64,000 nucleotides of DNA from Pelagihabitans sp947500445. GTDB lineage: Bacteria; Bacteroidota; Bacteroidia; Flavobacteriales; Flavobacteriaceae. The notes under the pieces are model-generated. The model saw nothing but the letters and a program-made list of their open reading frames with translations, did no database searches and was not told the origin of the DNA. The stretch covers positions 1 through 64,000 of the forward strand of contig NZ_JBNGOP010000005.1 of the NCBI RefSeq assembly GCF_050589625.1, in the 5' to 3' direction. The position numbers were made by a program, and so were the translations under genes. Shown here piece by piece: positions 8,133 through 16,815 of the stretch. Each line of letters begins with the position of its first letter. Within the stretch, counting starts at the first letter, position 1.

Positions 8133-9098
8133 TTAACAACAACCGCCACCGTTATAATGCCAGGTGCTTTCGCTAATATGAATTTCATCGTTTTCGAGCG
8201 CTAAGGCCGCCGCGGTCTTGTCACATACGGCCAAAGGTTGGTTTTGCATCAATACATGCCCTTTTTTATCGTCAAAGTAATCTTCATCACCATAGTAAAT
8301 GGCGGTCTTGCCCGTGAAAACACAAGGTCCGTCTTCCGGCATGGGGTCTTTGATGGCAGCAATTTCGATAGATTCGATAAAAATAAGCTCTTCCGTCGGA
8401 TAATGGTTCGGGGAGAGTACCCGATACGATTTTCTCGCGCGAATTTCAATGGTCCCAAAACCGGCATCGGTCAATACTTTGATGTAGTCCTTGATCGGAA
8501 TGCTTCCGCTCAAACAGAGTGCCCGTAAGCGATCGTCGTTACGTAGGGTCTCGTTCATGGGTTGTTCGCAGGTAGGGTCGCTCATTACCAAGCGTCCGTG
8601 GGGTTTGAGTACCCGGTACATTTCCGCAACGGCTTTTTTGAGGTCGTCCAATTTGAAAATATTGAATAGACAATTTTGCGCTGCGATATCGATACTTTCG
8701 TCGGCCACGGGTAAGGCCAGGGCATCACCTTTCACCAAGTTGACAAATTCGCTTTTGAACCAATCGTTTTCCGCTTCGGCGATCTTAAAGTTCTCCCGAG
8801 AGGCGGTCAACATTTCATCTACGACATCTACACCGGTAACGCCGCCTTTTTGACGTGAAAAATAGGCGAACTGTAGCAGTTCCATTCCCCCGCCAACACC
8901 CACATATAGTACTTTAGGGTCATTCACCAAGTCTTGGGCCGATACGGTGCTTCCGCAACCATAGTTCATTTCCTGCATGATCTTGGGAATGGAAAGGCCG
9001 GGAAACTGCCAAATCGGGTTGGTTGTACAGCATAGGCCTACGTCCGGTGTCAATGCGGCTTCTTTATATAAATCGTTAGTGGCTTCTAAATAACTCAT
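8133..9098 (-). CDS. arsM: Arsenosugar-type arsenite methyltransferase ArsM
   Basis: 321 aa SAM-dependent methyltransferase. The SAM-binding motif is VLYVGVGGGMELL, followed by GVDVVDEML and the GDALALPVADESID loop. Cysteines suited to As(III) binding are CC at 23-24, a Cys in NYGCGST, a Cys in DPTCEQP and one in RALCLSG, plus a terminal GGGCC. The extended C-terminal domain (residues about 230-321) distinguishes the arsenosugar-pathway form from ordinary ArsM. It methylates arsenite to the dimethyl species that a radical SAM enzyme then joins to an adenosyl group. It leads the run DUF547-TIGR04283. Confidence 0.87.
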   Translation of the reverse strand: MSYLEATNDLYKEAALTPDVGLCCTTNPIWQFPGLSIPKIMQEMNYGCGSTVSAQDLVNDPKVLYVGVGGGMELLQFAYFSRQKGGVTGVDVVDEMLTASRENFKIAEAENDWFKSEFVNLVKGDALALPVADESIDIAAQNCLFNIFKLDDLKKAVAEMYRVLKPHGRLVMSDPTCEQPMNETLRNDDRLRALCLSGSIPIKDYIKVLTDAGFGTIEIRARKSYRVLSPNHYPTEELIFIESIEIAAIKDPMPEDGPCVFTGKTAIYYGDEDYFDDKKGHVLMQNQPLAVCDKTAAALALENDEIHISESTWHYNGGGCC

Positions 9099-9369
9099 AG
9101 TGTATACAATTCAAGTTCGTTTTGTCCTATTGGCCAAACGCGAACGGTTTTTAAATGGATGTCTTCTTTTTTATCTTTTCTGTCAAAAGGCTACAATTGG
9201 CCATTAACAGGTTATAATTAACAATCGTTTAAAAAATGATGCCCCTAAAGAACGATGTGAACAGTTTTCGAAGAAAACACGAACGATCTTCAGGCTTCAT
9301 TTTCACTCCCAAATTTTAACAATCAGCAAGGAAAAAGCTTTGTATTCTCCCGGCAATTTCCTTTTTTTC
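9099..9369. other. Intergenic region upstream of arsM
   Basis: About 270 bp between the heptamer array and arsM. I see no gene. It presumably carries the arsM promoter on the minus strand, but no clear -7/-33 pair or ArsR-like dyad stands out. Confidence 0.5.
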
Positions 9370-9530
9370 AATACTCAATACTCAATACTCAATACTCAAT
9401 ACTCAATACTCAATACTCAATACTCAATACTCAATACTCAATACTCCATACTCCATACTCAATACTCCAAACTCCATACTCCATACCCCATACCCTATAC
9501 CCCATACTCCATACTCCATACTTAATACTC
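9370..9530. repeat. Heptanucleotide tandem array (AATACTC and variants)
   Basis: Exactly 23 units of 7 bp, all in phase: eleven AATACTC, then a degenerate half with CATACTC, CAAACTC, CATACCC, TATACCC and CATACTT, ending in AATACTC. The plus strand has no G. The last unit touches the stop codon (9531-9533) of the minus-strand phosphorylase gene with no gap. The gradient from perfect to degenerate units suggests expansion at the left end. Confidence 0.97.
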
Positions 9531-10346
9531 CTAAAGCTCCTCGATCAGCGCCTTAAAGAGCTGTATCATTTTCGGTTCGGTCGCACTTGCAATTTTAATA
9601 ATTTCCTCGATGTCCACCGGTTTTAGATCGTCCGGATCGCATTCATCGGTCAAAACCGATACGGCCGCAATGGGTAGTCGTAAATGATTGGCAACAATTA
9701 CTTCCGGCACGGTACTCATGCCCACGGCATCTGCCCCCAGTATTTTGAGCATACGATATTCGGCCCTTGTTTCCAGCTGTGGTCCTACTACCGAAACGTA
9801 AACGCCTTTTTTTATGGATACACCCTCTTTTTCGGCAATGGCCTTAAGCCTATCGTTCATATCCTTGTCGTAGGGGGCGCTCATGTCGGCAAAACGATCG
9901 CCAAACTCGGCAACGTTCTTAAATGCCAGTGGCGAGCCACCCTGGAGGTTGATGTGGTCTTCGATCAGCATGATATCCCCTTTTTTAAAGGAGAGGTTAA
10001 TGGCTCCGGCAGCATTCGAAATCAGTAATTTTTGGATGCCCAACAAGTGCATGACCCGAATGGGATAGGTAACATCTAAAAAATCGTAACCCTCGTACAA
10101 ATGGAACCTGCCCTGCATGACCACCACTTTTTTACCTGCTATGGTACCATAGATCAATTTGCCGGTATGGAACTCCACCGTGGCCAAGGGAAAAAACGGA
10201 ATATGGTTATAGTGGGCCTCGATCGGGTGCTCTATTTCATTTACCAATTGTCCCAGACCGGTACCCAATACAATCCCTATTTCGGGACGGTCGAAACCCT
10301 TGTTCTTTAAATATGCTACCGATTCTTCCAGTTGTTTTTTAGTCAT
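9531..10346 (-). CDS. Purine-nucleoside phosphorylase (family 2)
   Basis: 271 aa trimeric-type phosphorylase that splits purine nucleosides with phosphate into base and (deoxy)ribose-1-phosphate. Landmarks: IGIVLGTGLG (phosphate site), GRFHLYEGYD, SNAAGAINLSF, GPQLETRAEYRML and GADAVGMSTVPEVIVANH. At the position of human PNP Asn243 the protein has Asp234 (LTDEC), the residue used by methylthioadenosine phosphorylase to hold a 6-amino group; an adenine-type substrate is therefore likely (inference). It overlaps the TIGR04282 gene by 8 bp and sits in an arsenosugar cluster, where removal of adenine from an arseno-adenosine would be needed. Confidence 0.9.
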   Translation of the reverse strand: MTKKQLEESVAYLKNKGFDRPEIGIVLGTGLGQLVNEIEHPIEAHYNHIPFFPLATVEFHTGKLIYGTIAGKKVVVMQGRFHLYEGYDFLDVTYPIRVMHLLGIQKLLISNAAGAINLSFKKGDIMLIEDHINLQGGSPLAFKNVAEFGDRFADMSAPYDKDMNDRLKAIAEKEGVSIKKGVYVSVVGPQLETRAEYRMLKILGADAVGMSTVPEVIVANHLRLPIAAVSVLTDECDPDDLKPVDIEEIIKIASATEPKMIQLFKALIEEL

Positions 10347-10989
10347 TCTTTACATTTTTTAAAAAGGTATCAAAGGCAGGATGGTCCTTGATATCTTCAT
10401 AGGTGTCCACATCGTTTTTTTCCGGCAGTAAATGTACTTTTTCATTTTTTAAATCGGAAAGGGTATCCTTTAAAACCGTTTGTTCCCCCCATGATTTGTT
10501 TTGGAAGAGTGTGGGCGTATGTTTTTTCATTCCCAAAAGATAGTATCCGCCATCGGTTGCCGGCCCAATTACAAAATCGTGCGTTTCCAAGCCGCGGAAC
10601 GCCTTTTCCAGATCGTGTTGTCCCATATCGAACATATCGCTACCGATAATACAAATTTTATCGTAGCCCGCGGCAAAGCCGTCGGCGAAGGCTTTCGACA
10701 TTCGGTCGCCAAGGGTGGCCCCGGACTGTACTTTTTTTGAAAAGGTTACATTGTCCCAAAGGTCGTTCGCACCGATTTTTTCTGAATAGTATACCTGTTT
10801 TTCAACATCAAGATTTTTGGTGATGTCCACCGTGTGCCGAAGCAAAAAAGTATAAATTTCCAAGGCCACGTGATCTCCAACCGTGGCCGCCAACCTTCTT
10901 TTGCCCTTGCCCAGTTCGGGGTTTCGGGTAAAGATGATCAATGCATTTCGGGTGGCTGTCAAAGGCGTTTTGTTTTCTTTTGAGCTCAA
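10339..10989 (-). CDS. TIGR04282 arsenosugar-type glycosyltransferase (DUF2064)
   Basis: 216 aa, cytosolic. The N-terminus (ALIIFTRNPELGKGKRRLA) and CIIGSDMFDM, then GPATDGGYYLLGMK, are typical of DUF2064/TIGR04282 nucleotidyl- or glycosyl-transferase-fold proteins. The frame opens with TTG at 10989; an in-frame TAG lies directly upstream and no ATG fits, so TTG is the only sensible start. Overlaps the downstream phosphorylase by 8 bp, so the two are likely co-translated. Exact reaction unknown. Confidence 0.85.
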   Translation of the reverse strand: MSSKENKTPLTATRNALIIFTRNPELGKGKRRLAATVGDHVALEIYTFLLRHTVDITKNLDVEKQVYYSEKIGANDLWDNVTFSKKVQSGATLGDRMSKAFADGFAAGYDKICIIGSDMFDMGQHDLEKAFRGLETHDFVIGPATDGGYYLLGMKKHTPTLFQNKSWGEQTVLKDTLSDLKNEKVHLLPEKNDVDTYEDIKDHPAFDTFLKNVKND

Positions 10990-11055
10990 CTATTCAGATA
11001 TTAAGAGGGGTGTTCGTGTTTTTTGATTCGGATGGCTTGGTTAAGTAGTCAGGTG

Positions 11056-11559
11056 TCAAGGGTTTTTCGGATGTATCCTCTTTCCCTTTTTCAACAGTTT
11101 TCCCCATTCTCGGTCAAAGGCATGTACCTTATCGGTTTCGTTACCATCCATATCATATACGGGATTGCCCTTGTTTTTCCATTCAAAAATACCCCCATAA
11201 AGATTGGTTATCTGCGTGTATCCCAATTGCATCAATTTTTCCCCGATTTCTTCGGAACGCACCCCGATGCTACAATACACGACAATGGGAGCGGTCTTGT
11301 CGGGCAATTGTTGCTGCACCCTTTCGGCATCAAAATTTAAATAACCTACCCAAATAGCACCCTTTAAATGGCTTACCTCAAATTCCGTTTTGGCCCGGGT
11401 ATCCAAAAGAATCAGCTGTGAAGCGTTTGCCACCATATCGCTATAGCGATAAGGAACGCTTTCGGTATTGTAAGTCTCCAGGGTCTCTTGTATGGTCGAT
11501 TGCCCCAATAGAACGCTGGTGCCGAAGCTAAAAATGAAAATGATTCGAAGAAAATCCAT
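11056..11559 (-). CDS. Exported rhodanese-like protein
   Basis: 167 aa from the ATG at 11559, which begins the signal peptide MDFLRIIFIFSFGTSVLLGQ; a TTG 24 bases upstream is an alternative. The rhodanese domain spans about residues 35-135, with LLDTRAKTEFEVSHLKGA and an active-site loop IVVYCSIGVRSEE, whose Cys would carry the persulfide. Rhodaneses of this type accompany flavobacterial arsenosugar genes. It lies 66 bp from the TIGR04282 start and is probably first in that transcript. Periplasmic location is inferred. Confidence 0.85.
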   Translation of the reverse strand: MDFLRIIFIFSFGTSVLLGQSTIQETLETYNTESVPYRYSDMVANASQLILLDTRAKTEFEVSHLKGAIWVGYLNFDAERVQQQLPDKTAPIVVYCSIGVRSEEIGEKLMQLGYTQITNLYGGIFEWKNKGNPVYDMDGNETDKVHAFDREWGKLLKKGKRIHPKNP

Positions 11560-11564
11560 TACTT

Positions 11565-11597
11565 TTTGTAAAAAACAGTTCAAAGATAGTATTTTCG
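11565..11597 (+). promoter_or_regulatory. Possible Bacteroidota promoter for the GH32 gene
   Basis: TTTG (11565-11568), 21 bases, then TATTTTCG (11590-11597) is close to TTTG-N19-21-TAnnTTTG, with one mismatch, and ends 45 bases before the GH32 ATG. The same TAGTATTTTCG word occurs before ppiD. Confidence 0.4.
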
Positions 11598-11642
11598 AAG
11601 CGCGTTTTTTGAGGGCATAGCCCCCACATTTAAATTTGAACT

Positions 11643-13244
11643 ATGATTTGGTTAAAAAACATGGCCCTACCAATATTGCTTCTTGTATTTTTAGGCTCTT
11701 GTAAGGAAAAGGAAAAAAACAAGAAACCCATGACACCAGATTTCAAGTCGGCCACTTATACGGAAACTTACAGGCCGCAGCTTCATTTTTCGCCCCCACA
11801 ATTTTGGATGAACGATCCTAACGGTTTGATCTATCATAAGGGCAAGTATCACTTGTTCTATCAATATTACCCGGAGGATATCAAATGGGGGCCAATGCAC
11901 TGGGGGCATGCCGTAAGTACGGATTTGGTACACTGGCAGCACAAACCTACCGCACTGTTTCCCGATGAGCACGGATATATTTTTTCGGGGAGCGTTGTTT
12001 TGGATTTTGGCAACACCTCCGGTTTGGGCAGCGCAGAAAACCCGCCAATGGTGGCTATTTTCACCTATCATGATGCGGAGGCCAAGGAAGATGGTGCAAA
12101 GAATTATGAAACACAAGGGCTGGCGTACAGTTTGGATGATGGGGAAACCTGGGAAATGTATGTGAACAACCCGGTATTGCCGAACGATGGAATGGAGGAT
12201 TTTCGCGATCCAAAGGTTTTTTGGGACGCTTCCAATAATGCATGGGTAATGAGCATCGTAGCCGGGGACCATTTGCAACTATGGAATTCTTCGGACCTAA
12301 AGTCGTGGAAGAAGTTGAGCAATTTTGGAAAACGACGTGGCGCCCACGGAGGGGTTTGGGAGTGTCCCGATCTTTTTAAGATGAAGGTGGGCGATACGGA
12401 TGAGGAAAAATGGGTGCTATTGATCAGCATCAACCCGGGTGGACCCAATGGGGGCAGTGCTACCCAATATTTTGTAGGTGATTTTGACGGGCAACAGTTT
12501 ACCAGCGAGCAACAAGAAACCCAATGGGTGGACTGGGGAACGGATAATTATGCAGGAGTCACTTACTTTACACTGCCTAAGGATTATTACGGTGATACCT
12601 ATGAAAACGATCCCGGGCAAGACCGCATTTTTATCGGTTGGATGAACAACTGGGATTATGGCCAGGAAACCCCGACCACTCCCTGGCGTGGAGCAATGAC
12701 CGTTCCCCGGAAGCTGTCATTGCAAAAGGTAGCTGGCCGTTACATGCTTTATAACTATCCCGTCCCTCAATTGGAGCAATTAAAAACCGAGGTCCAAGAA
12801 ACGGAACTGGAACTGGCAATAGGAGATAAAAAAGAAATCAAATTTGACGGTCTTGAGCAATCCGAAGTTCGTTTCACTACCGAATCGAAAGATTTTGTAG
12901 TAAAGTTAAAGAACACTAAAAATGAAGAGGTGGTGCTTACCATGAACAGCGAACAAAAATTATTTTTACTAGATCGTGTCGTATCCGGAAAAACCGATTT
13001 TAACGAAAAATTTGCCAACCAAATACAACAAATGCCGGTAGCCGAGCTTCCGGAGGGGCCTTACGAAGTTCGTATGCTCAACGATAGGTCTTCCATTGAG
13101 GTGTTTATCAATAAAGGACAGTATACAATGACCGCTCAGTTGTTTCCAACGGAACCATATGACGCATTGGAATTCGAAAACGTCTCGGAAACGAGCATCC
13201 GGTTCGATAACATTGTGCTTGCCCAAATGAAAACCATCTGGTAG
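11643..13244 (+). CDS. Glycoside hydrolase family 32 lipoprotein (fructanase/invertase type)
   Basis: 533 aa. A lipoprotein signal ends LGSC with lipidated Cys20. The five-blade propeller shows the three catalytic motifs of GH32: WMNDPNG (nucleophile Asp58), FRDP (transition-state stabiliser Asp189) and WECPD (acid/base Glu240). A C-terminal beta-sandwich follows, with VFINKG. It hydrolyses beta-fructosides (levan, inulin or sucrose) at the cell surface or periplasm; which one cannot be read off. No susC/susD or fructokinase gene is adjacent, so it is not part of a visible utilisation locus. Confidence 0.93.
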   Translation: MIWLKNMALPILLLVFLGSCKEKEKNKKPMTPDFKSATYTETYRPQLHFSPPQFWMNDPNGLIYHKGKYHLFYQYYPEDIKWGPMHWGHAVSTDLVHWQHKPTALFPDEHGYIFSGSVVLDFGNTSGLGSAENPPMVAIFTYHDAEAKEDGAKNYETQGLAYSLDDGETWEMYVNNPVLPNDGMEDFRDPKVFWDASNNAWVMSIVAGDHLQLWNSSDLKSWKKLSNFGKRRGAHGGVWECPDLFKMKVGDTDEEKWVLLISINPGGPNGGSATQYFVGDFDGQQFTSEQQETQWVDWGTDNYAGVTYFTLPKDYYGDTYENDPGQDRIFIGWMNNWDYGQETPTTPWRGAMTVPRKLSLQKVAGRYMLYNYPVPQLEQLKTEVQETELELAIGDKKEIKFDGLEQSEVRFTTESKDFVVKLKNTKNEEVVLTMNSEQKLFLLDRVVSGKTDFNEKFANQIQQMPVAELPEGPYEVRMLNDRSSIEVFINKGQYTMTAQLFPTEPYDALEFENVSETSIRFDNIVLAQMKTIW

Positions 13245-13379
13245 ACCGTTCTCTACCATCGGATTACAACGCTTACCCAGTACCGACCGACCACTTACCA
13301 ACTGAACAAATCACCCGATTATCGGATTTTTACATTCCGATACATAAAGTAATACCAATTGTTGTTTAAAATGCGCCTT

Positions 13380-13394
13380 ATACCATTTTTGGTA
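13380..13394. repeat. Minimal palindromic copy of the ATACCATTT repeat
   Basis: ATACCATTTTTGGTAT reads as the two ends of the dispersed repeat brought together, with flanks TTA and TGA. Intergenic, downstream of the GH32 gene. Confidence 0.6.
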
Positions 13395-13450
13395 TGAGAT
13401 AGCGAAGTTCCTTTTCATTTACTGGCGTGGTAAAGGTTTTGCATAGCATT

Positions 13451-13507
13451 AGCCAAGCCAAACGCTTACAAGAAATGTAAATGGACAATGAACACGTTAG
13501 CTTGGCT
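13451..13507. repeat. Stem-loop AGCCAAGC ... GCTTGGCT
   Basis: AGCCAAGC (13451-13458) and GCTTGGCT (13500-13507) are exact inverted copies. Inside, ACG/CGT and TTAC (13466-13469) / GTAA (13477-13480) extend the fold with bulges. There is no T-run after it, so it is not a standard terminator. Confidence 0.5.
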
Positions 13508-13700
13508 CATTTTAAGTAGCAGTGGGTAGAACGCAAAAAAAGTAAGAAAAAACAACTAAAAAAAAGATAAAAAACGAAATAGCACAGGATTAGTCTGTAG
13601 TTCATCGATTAGTTATACTAATTTTTTTGAATTTCAGTTAAACCTATTGTTATGGGATAATGGACGCCCCCCCAAGTCCTTCTTAAACAGTCATCTACTT

Positions 13701-15143
13701 ATGAGTTCAAATTGTAACAGTGCCTCACTGAACGTCTACGTGCCTTCTGCTCAGAATGCATGGGACGCTAAAAAGGTCAACCATCTATTCAAAAGAATCG
13801 CCTATGGTGTTTCGGCATCCGATACAGAGCAGGCGCTTTTGGAAAGTCCGGCAACCTTGGTCGATCGTTTGATCGATGAAGCCCTGGCAAAGCCTTTAAT
13901 GCGCAAGCCTTCTTGGGCCGACGATTTTGATCCAGAGGAACCTTTGGCGAACGGACCGCGATTGGAATGGAAGGTCACTTTTTTAAATACAATGTTAAAA
14001 AATGGCTTTCGTGATCGCTTGAGCTTTTTCTGGAGCAACCATTTTGTAACGGGCATACCCGGTTATGGTTGCGCTTCGTATATGTACCGTTATACCAAGG
14101 CACTACAAACCCATGCTTTGGGCAACTTTAAGACCTTTATTCACGAAATAGGTCTCGAATCGGCAATGTTGCTGTACTTGAACGGGAATCAAAATACCAA
14201 GAACCGGCCCAACGAAAATTATGCCCGTGAATTATATGAGCTTTTTGCGTTAGGTGAGGGAAACGGCTATACACAGACCGATATTGAAGAGACTGCCAGA
14301 GCGCTTACAGGGTATAACAAACGCGACACCCGCTGCTCGCCCCTCTATTTTGTAGAGAACAATTTTGACGACGGTGAAAAAACGATTTTCGGAAGAACCG
14401 GAAACTGGGGCTATGATGATGTCATCACTATTTTGTTCGAGGAACGTGGGAACCAGATAGCCCGTTTTATCGTAGAAAAACTATACCGCTTTTTTGTGCA
14501 TCCCGAACTTCCGGAAAACCCAGCGGTTATCAATGCGTTGGCTGCTACCTTTGAAAGCAGCGGTTTTGAAATAACCCCGGTTCTGCGACAGCTGTTCAAG
14601 AGCGAGCACTTTTTTAACGGTGATGCCATGGATGTGATCATTAAGAGTCCGGTAGACCTCTTCCTAAGTTTTTATGGGGATACGGCCTTCACCGTTCCCG
14701 ACGACGACTATATGGCCAACATCTTCCGATGGTCGCGAAACGCTAACCAGGAGGTTCTGATACCGCCCAATGTAGCGGGTTGGCAACGCGATAAGGACTG
14801 GATCAGCTCACCTACGCTTATTGCCCGGTGGACCTATGTCGACCGCATTATACGTGATCAATTCAAAGCGAACGAGGAACAGTTTCGTTCCCTGGCGTTA
14901 TCGATTACGGGTCCCAGCAACGATGTGGTGTATGTAAGCAATACAATCGTCAACAAATTTTTGCCCGAAAAACTACTGACCGAGCAAGATTATGAAATCG
15001 CTTTGGACGTCTTTAAATCGGATTCCGTACCGGAAAATTATTATGAGGACGGTTCTTGGAATCTGGACGACGAAGCGGTGCCGAAACAGGTTTGCCTGTT
15101 GTTGAGCCATATTGTAAAACAACCCGAGTTTCAACTTAAATAA
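13701..15143 (+). CDS. DUF1800 family protein
   Basis: 480 aa from the ATG at 13701; an upstream frame opening adds 18 unlikely residues. DUF1800 features: HLFKRIAYGVSASD near the start, LSFFWSNHFVTG, NENYARELYELFALGEG, then EETARALTGY and PPNVAGWQRDKDWI near the end. No classical signal peptide is obvious. DUF1800 genes nearly always precede a DUF1501 gene, as here (7-bp gap), and the pair is thought to act at the cell surface or periplasm. Biochemical function unknown. Confidence 0.88.
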   Translation: MSSNCNSASLNVYVPSAQNAWDAKKVNHLFKRIAYGVSASDTEQALLESPATLVDRLIDEALAKPLMRKPSWADDFDPEEPLANGPRLEWKVTFLNTMLKNGFRDRLSFFWSNHFVTGIPGYGCASYMYRYTKALQTHALGNFKTFIHEIGLESAMLLYLNGNQNTKNRPNENYARELYELFALGEGNGYTQTDIEETARALTGYNKRDTRCSPLYFVENNFDDGEKTIFGRTGNWGYDDVITILFEERGNQIARFIVEKLYRFFVHPELPENPAVINALAATFESSGFEITPVLRQLFKSEHFFNGDAMDVIIKSPVDLFLSFYGDTAFTVPDDDYMANIFRWSRNANQEVLIPPNVAGWQRDKDWISSPTLIARWTYVDRIIRDQFKANEEQFRSLALSITGPSNDVVYVSNTIVNKFLPEKLLTEQDYEIALDVFKSDSVPENYYEDGSWNLDDEAVPKQVCLLLSHIVKQPEFQLK

Positions 15144-15150
15144 GCCCGCT

Positions 15151-16791
15151 ATGTATCAAAGAACAATTGCAAAAAAACATAAGGACGCACATGCTCACGA
15201 TCATGAGCACAGGGTATGGAGCCGAAGGTCTTTTCTACAAGCACTGGGAATAGGGTCTACCGGGAGTTTGATGTTGGCCGGTAGCCAGTTGAGCGCCTCA
15301 TCGGTATCCCCCTTGGCAATGGCATTGAACAAATCCGATAACGACAATGTTTTAGTACTCATCCGTTTGGCGGGTGGTAACGACGGATTGAACACCATAG
15401 TGCCGGTATACGGTTTTGATACCTATGCCGGAGCCAGACCATCCATTTATCACAAGCAACGCGATCTTATCGCTTTGGACAACGATTTTGCGATGCCCAA
15501 TTATATGCAACCATTGGAATCGATGTGGGGCGACGGAATGATGAAGGTCGTGCACGGGGTGGGGTACGAAGGGCAAAACCTTTCCCATTTCAAGTCCTCG
15601 GACATTTGGGCGACCGCCAACACCGATTATGGCGCTGCTTTGAACCAAGGTTGGTTGGGAAGGTATTTCAACGAAAATTATCAGGATTTTTTATTTGCTC
15701 CTCCTGAAAATCCATTGGCGATTCAAATTGGTAGCATAGGAAATCTCATCTTTAGCGATGAGGATGCGCAGTTCGCTTTTTTGGTATCGAACCCGGACCA
15801 ATTGGAGAGTATTGCCAAAAACGGGACTCAGTTCAACGTAAACGATTTGGACCTTAGTTGCAAGTCCGGGCAACAACAGGAGTTTTTGAGGGCGACCTCC
15901 AATTCCACCTACATTTATTCCGAGGTGATCAGCAATGCCTATACAGCTGCTTCCAATAAGGTGGAGTACACAAAAAATAAAATAGCGGACCAGTTGGCGA
16001 TCATCGCCAGATTGATCAAAGGAAATTTGGGAACCAAAGTGTATATGGTAACCTTGACCGGTTTTGATACGCATGCGAATCAGCCCGAACGACATTCGGA
16101 ACTCATGGGAGATCTTTCCAAGGCCGTAAAGGATTTTTATACCGATCTGGAAGAAACGGGGCATCATGAAAAAGTATTGGGCATGACGTTTTCCGAGTTT
16201 GGGCGACGGTTTTTCGAAAACGGTTCGAACGGAACTGATCATGGGGCCGCTTCGCCCACCATGTTCTTCGGTCCTGCTTTGAACGGCAATGGATTTGTTG
16301 GGGAACATCCCGATATTGACAATTTGGATAGAAATAAAAATTTACAGAGTACGACCGATTTTAGAAGTCTGTATGCCTCGGTGCTATCGCAATGGCTCTG
16401 TATCGACCAGCCAAGCGTCGACAGTGCCCTTTCGGGTAGTTTTGATACGTTGGACCTTGGCTTTTCCTGCGGAGCGGAGGCCGTTGTGCCCACGCCGATG
16501 GAAGAAGTTCCGGGGGAAACACAGGACGGTTTTACGCATATGGCCCTTTATAGTGCGGAAGGAAAACCTTCCATTGCGCTGAACGTCGATAAAGCCCAAC
16601 ATGTCGATATTCAACTTTACAATATCTTGGGACAGCGCATAGGGACGATCAAAAACAGCTTTATGACGGAAGGCTCCTATACCTTCGATATAGACGAATC
16701 CCTTTTGGACGAAACGCTTACCGCGGGAGAATACATCTATCGGGTGACTACGGCCGCCGGTGCTTCCAGTAAAATCATATTAGTAAAGTAA
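15151..16791 (+). CDS. DUF1501 protein with Tat signal and type IX sorting domain
   Basis: 546 aa. A twin-arginine motif (WSRRSFLQALG) opens a hydrophobic signal at residues 25-50. The DUF1501 core resembles the sulfatase/alkaline phosphatase-like fold: VLIRLAGGNDGLNT, then TLTGFDTHANQ, SEFGRRFFENGSNGTDHGAA. The last 75 residues form a type A type IX secretion sorting domain (LYNILGQRI, AGEYIYRV, ending KIILVK). Tat export followed by outer-membrane T9SS passage is thus predicted. It lies between the DUF1800 gene and a PorP/SprF-like gene. Confidence 0.9.
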   Translation: MYQRTIAKKHKDAHAHDHEHRVWSRRSFLQALGIGSTGSLMLAGSQLSASSVSPLAMALNKSDNDNVLVLIRLAGGNDGLNTIVPVYGFDTYAGARPSIYHKQRDLIALDNDFAMPNYMQPLESMWGDGMMKVVHGVGYEGQNLSHFKSSDIWATANTDYGAALNQGWLGRYFNENYQDFLFAPPENPLAIQIGSIGNLIFSDEDAQFAFLVSNPDQLESIAKNGTQFNVNDLDLSCKSGQQQEFLRATSNSTYIYSEVISNAYTAASNKVEYTKNKIADQLAIIARLIKGNLGTKVYMVTLTGFDTHANQPERHSELMGDLSKAVKDFYTDLEETGHHEKVLGMTFSEFGRRFFENGSNGTDHGAASPTMFFGPALNGNGFVGEHPDIDNLDRNKNLQSTTDFRSLYASVLSQWLCIDQPSVDSALSGSFDTLDLGFSCGAEAVVPTPMEEVPGETQDGFTHMALYSAEGKPSIALNVDKAQHVDIQLYNILGQRIGTIKNSFMTEGSYTFDIDESLLDETLTAGEYIYRVTTAAGASSKIILVK

Positions 16792-16815
16792 AAAGTGCTT
16801 CAACGCCTTCCAGTT

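Larger units (their letters stand above)
13245..13700. other. Intergenic region with two palindromic repeats
   Basis: About 450 bp without a gene. It holds TACCATTTTTGGTA (13381-13394, a minimal member of the dispersed repeat) and a long stem-loop at 13451-13507. The last 80 bases before the DUF1800 gene are A-rich (many AAAAA runs), followed by CAGTTAAACC, and presumably carry its promoter. Confidence 0.6.

Noticed and set aside
9340..9525. Open frame on the plus strand encoding a NTQYSIL heptapeptide repeat
   Set aside because: It only reads the AATACTC array; a 7-bp unit without stop is open in every frame by necessity, and nothing else supports a gene.
11643..13244. Fructan utilisation locus around the GH32 gene
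   Set aside because: No susC/susD pair, transporter or fructokinase is next to it; neighbours belong to other systems.
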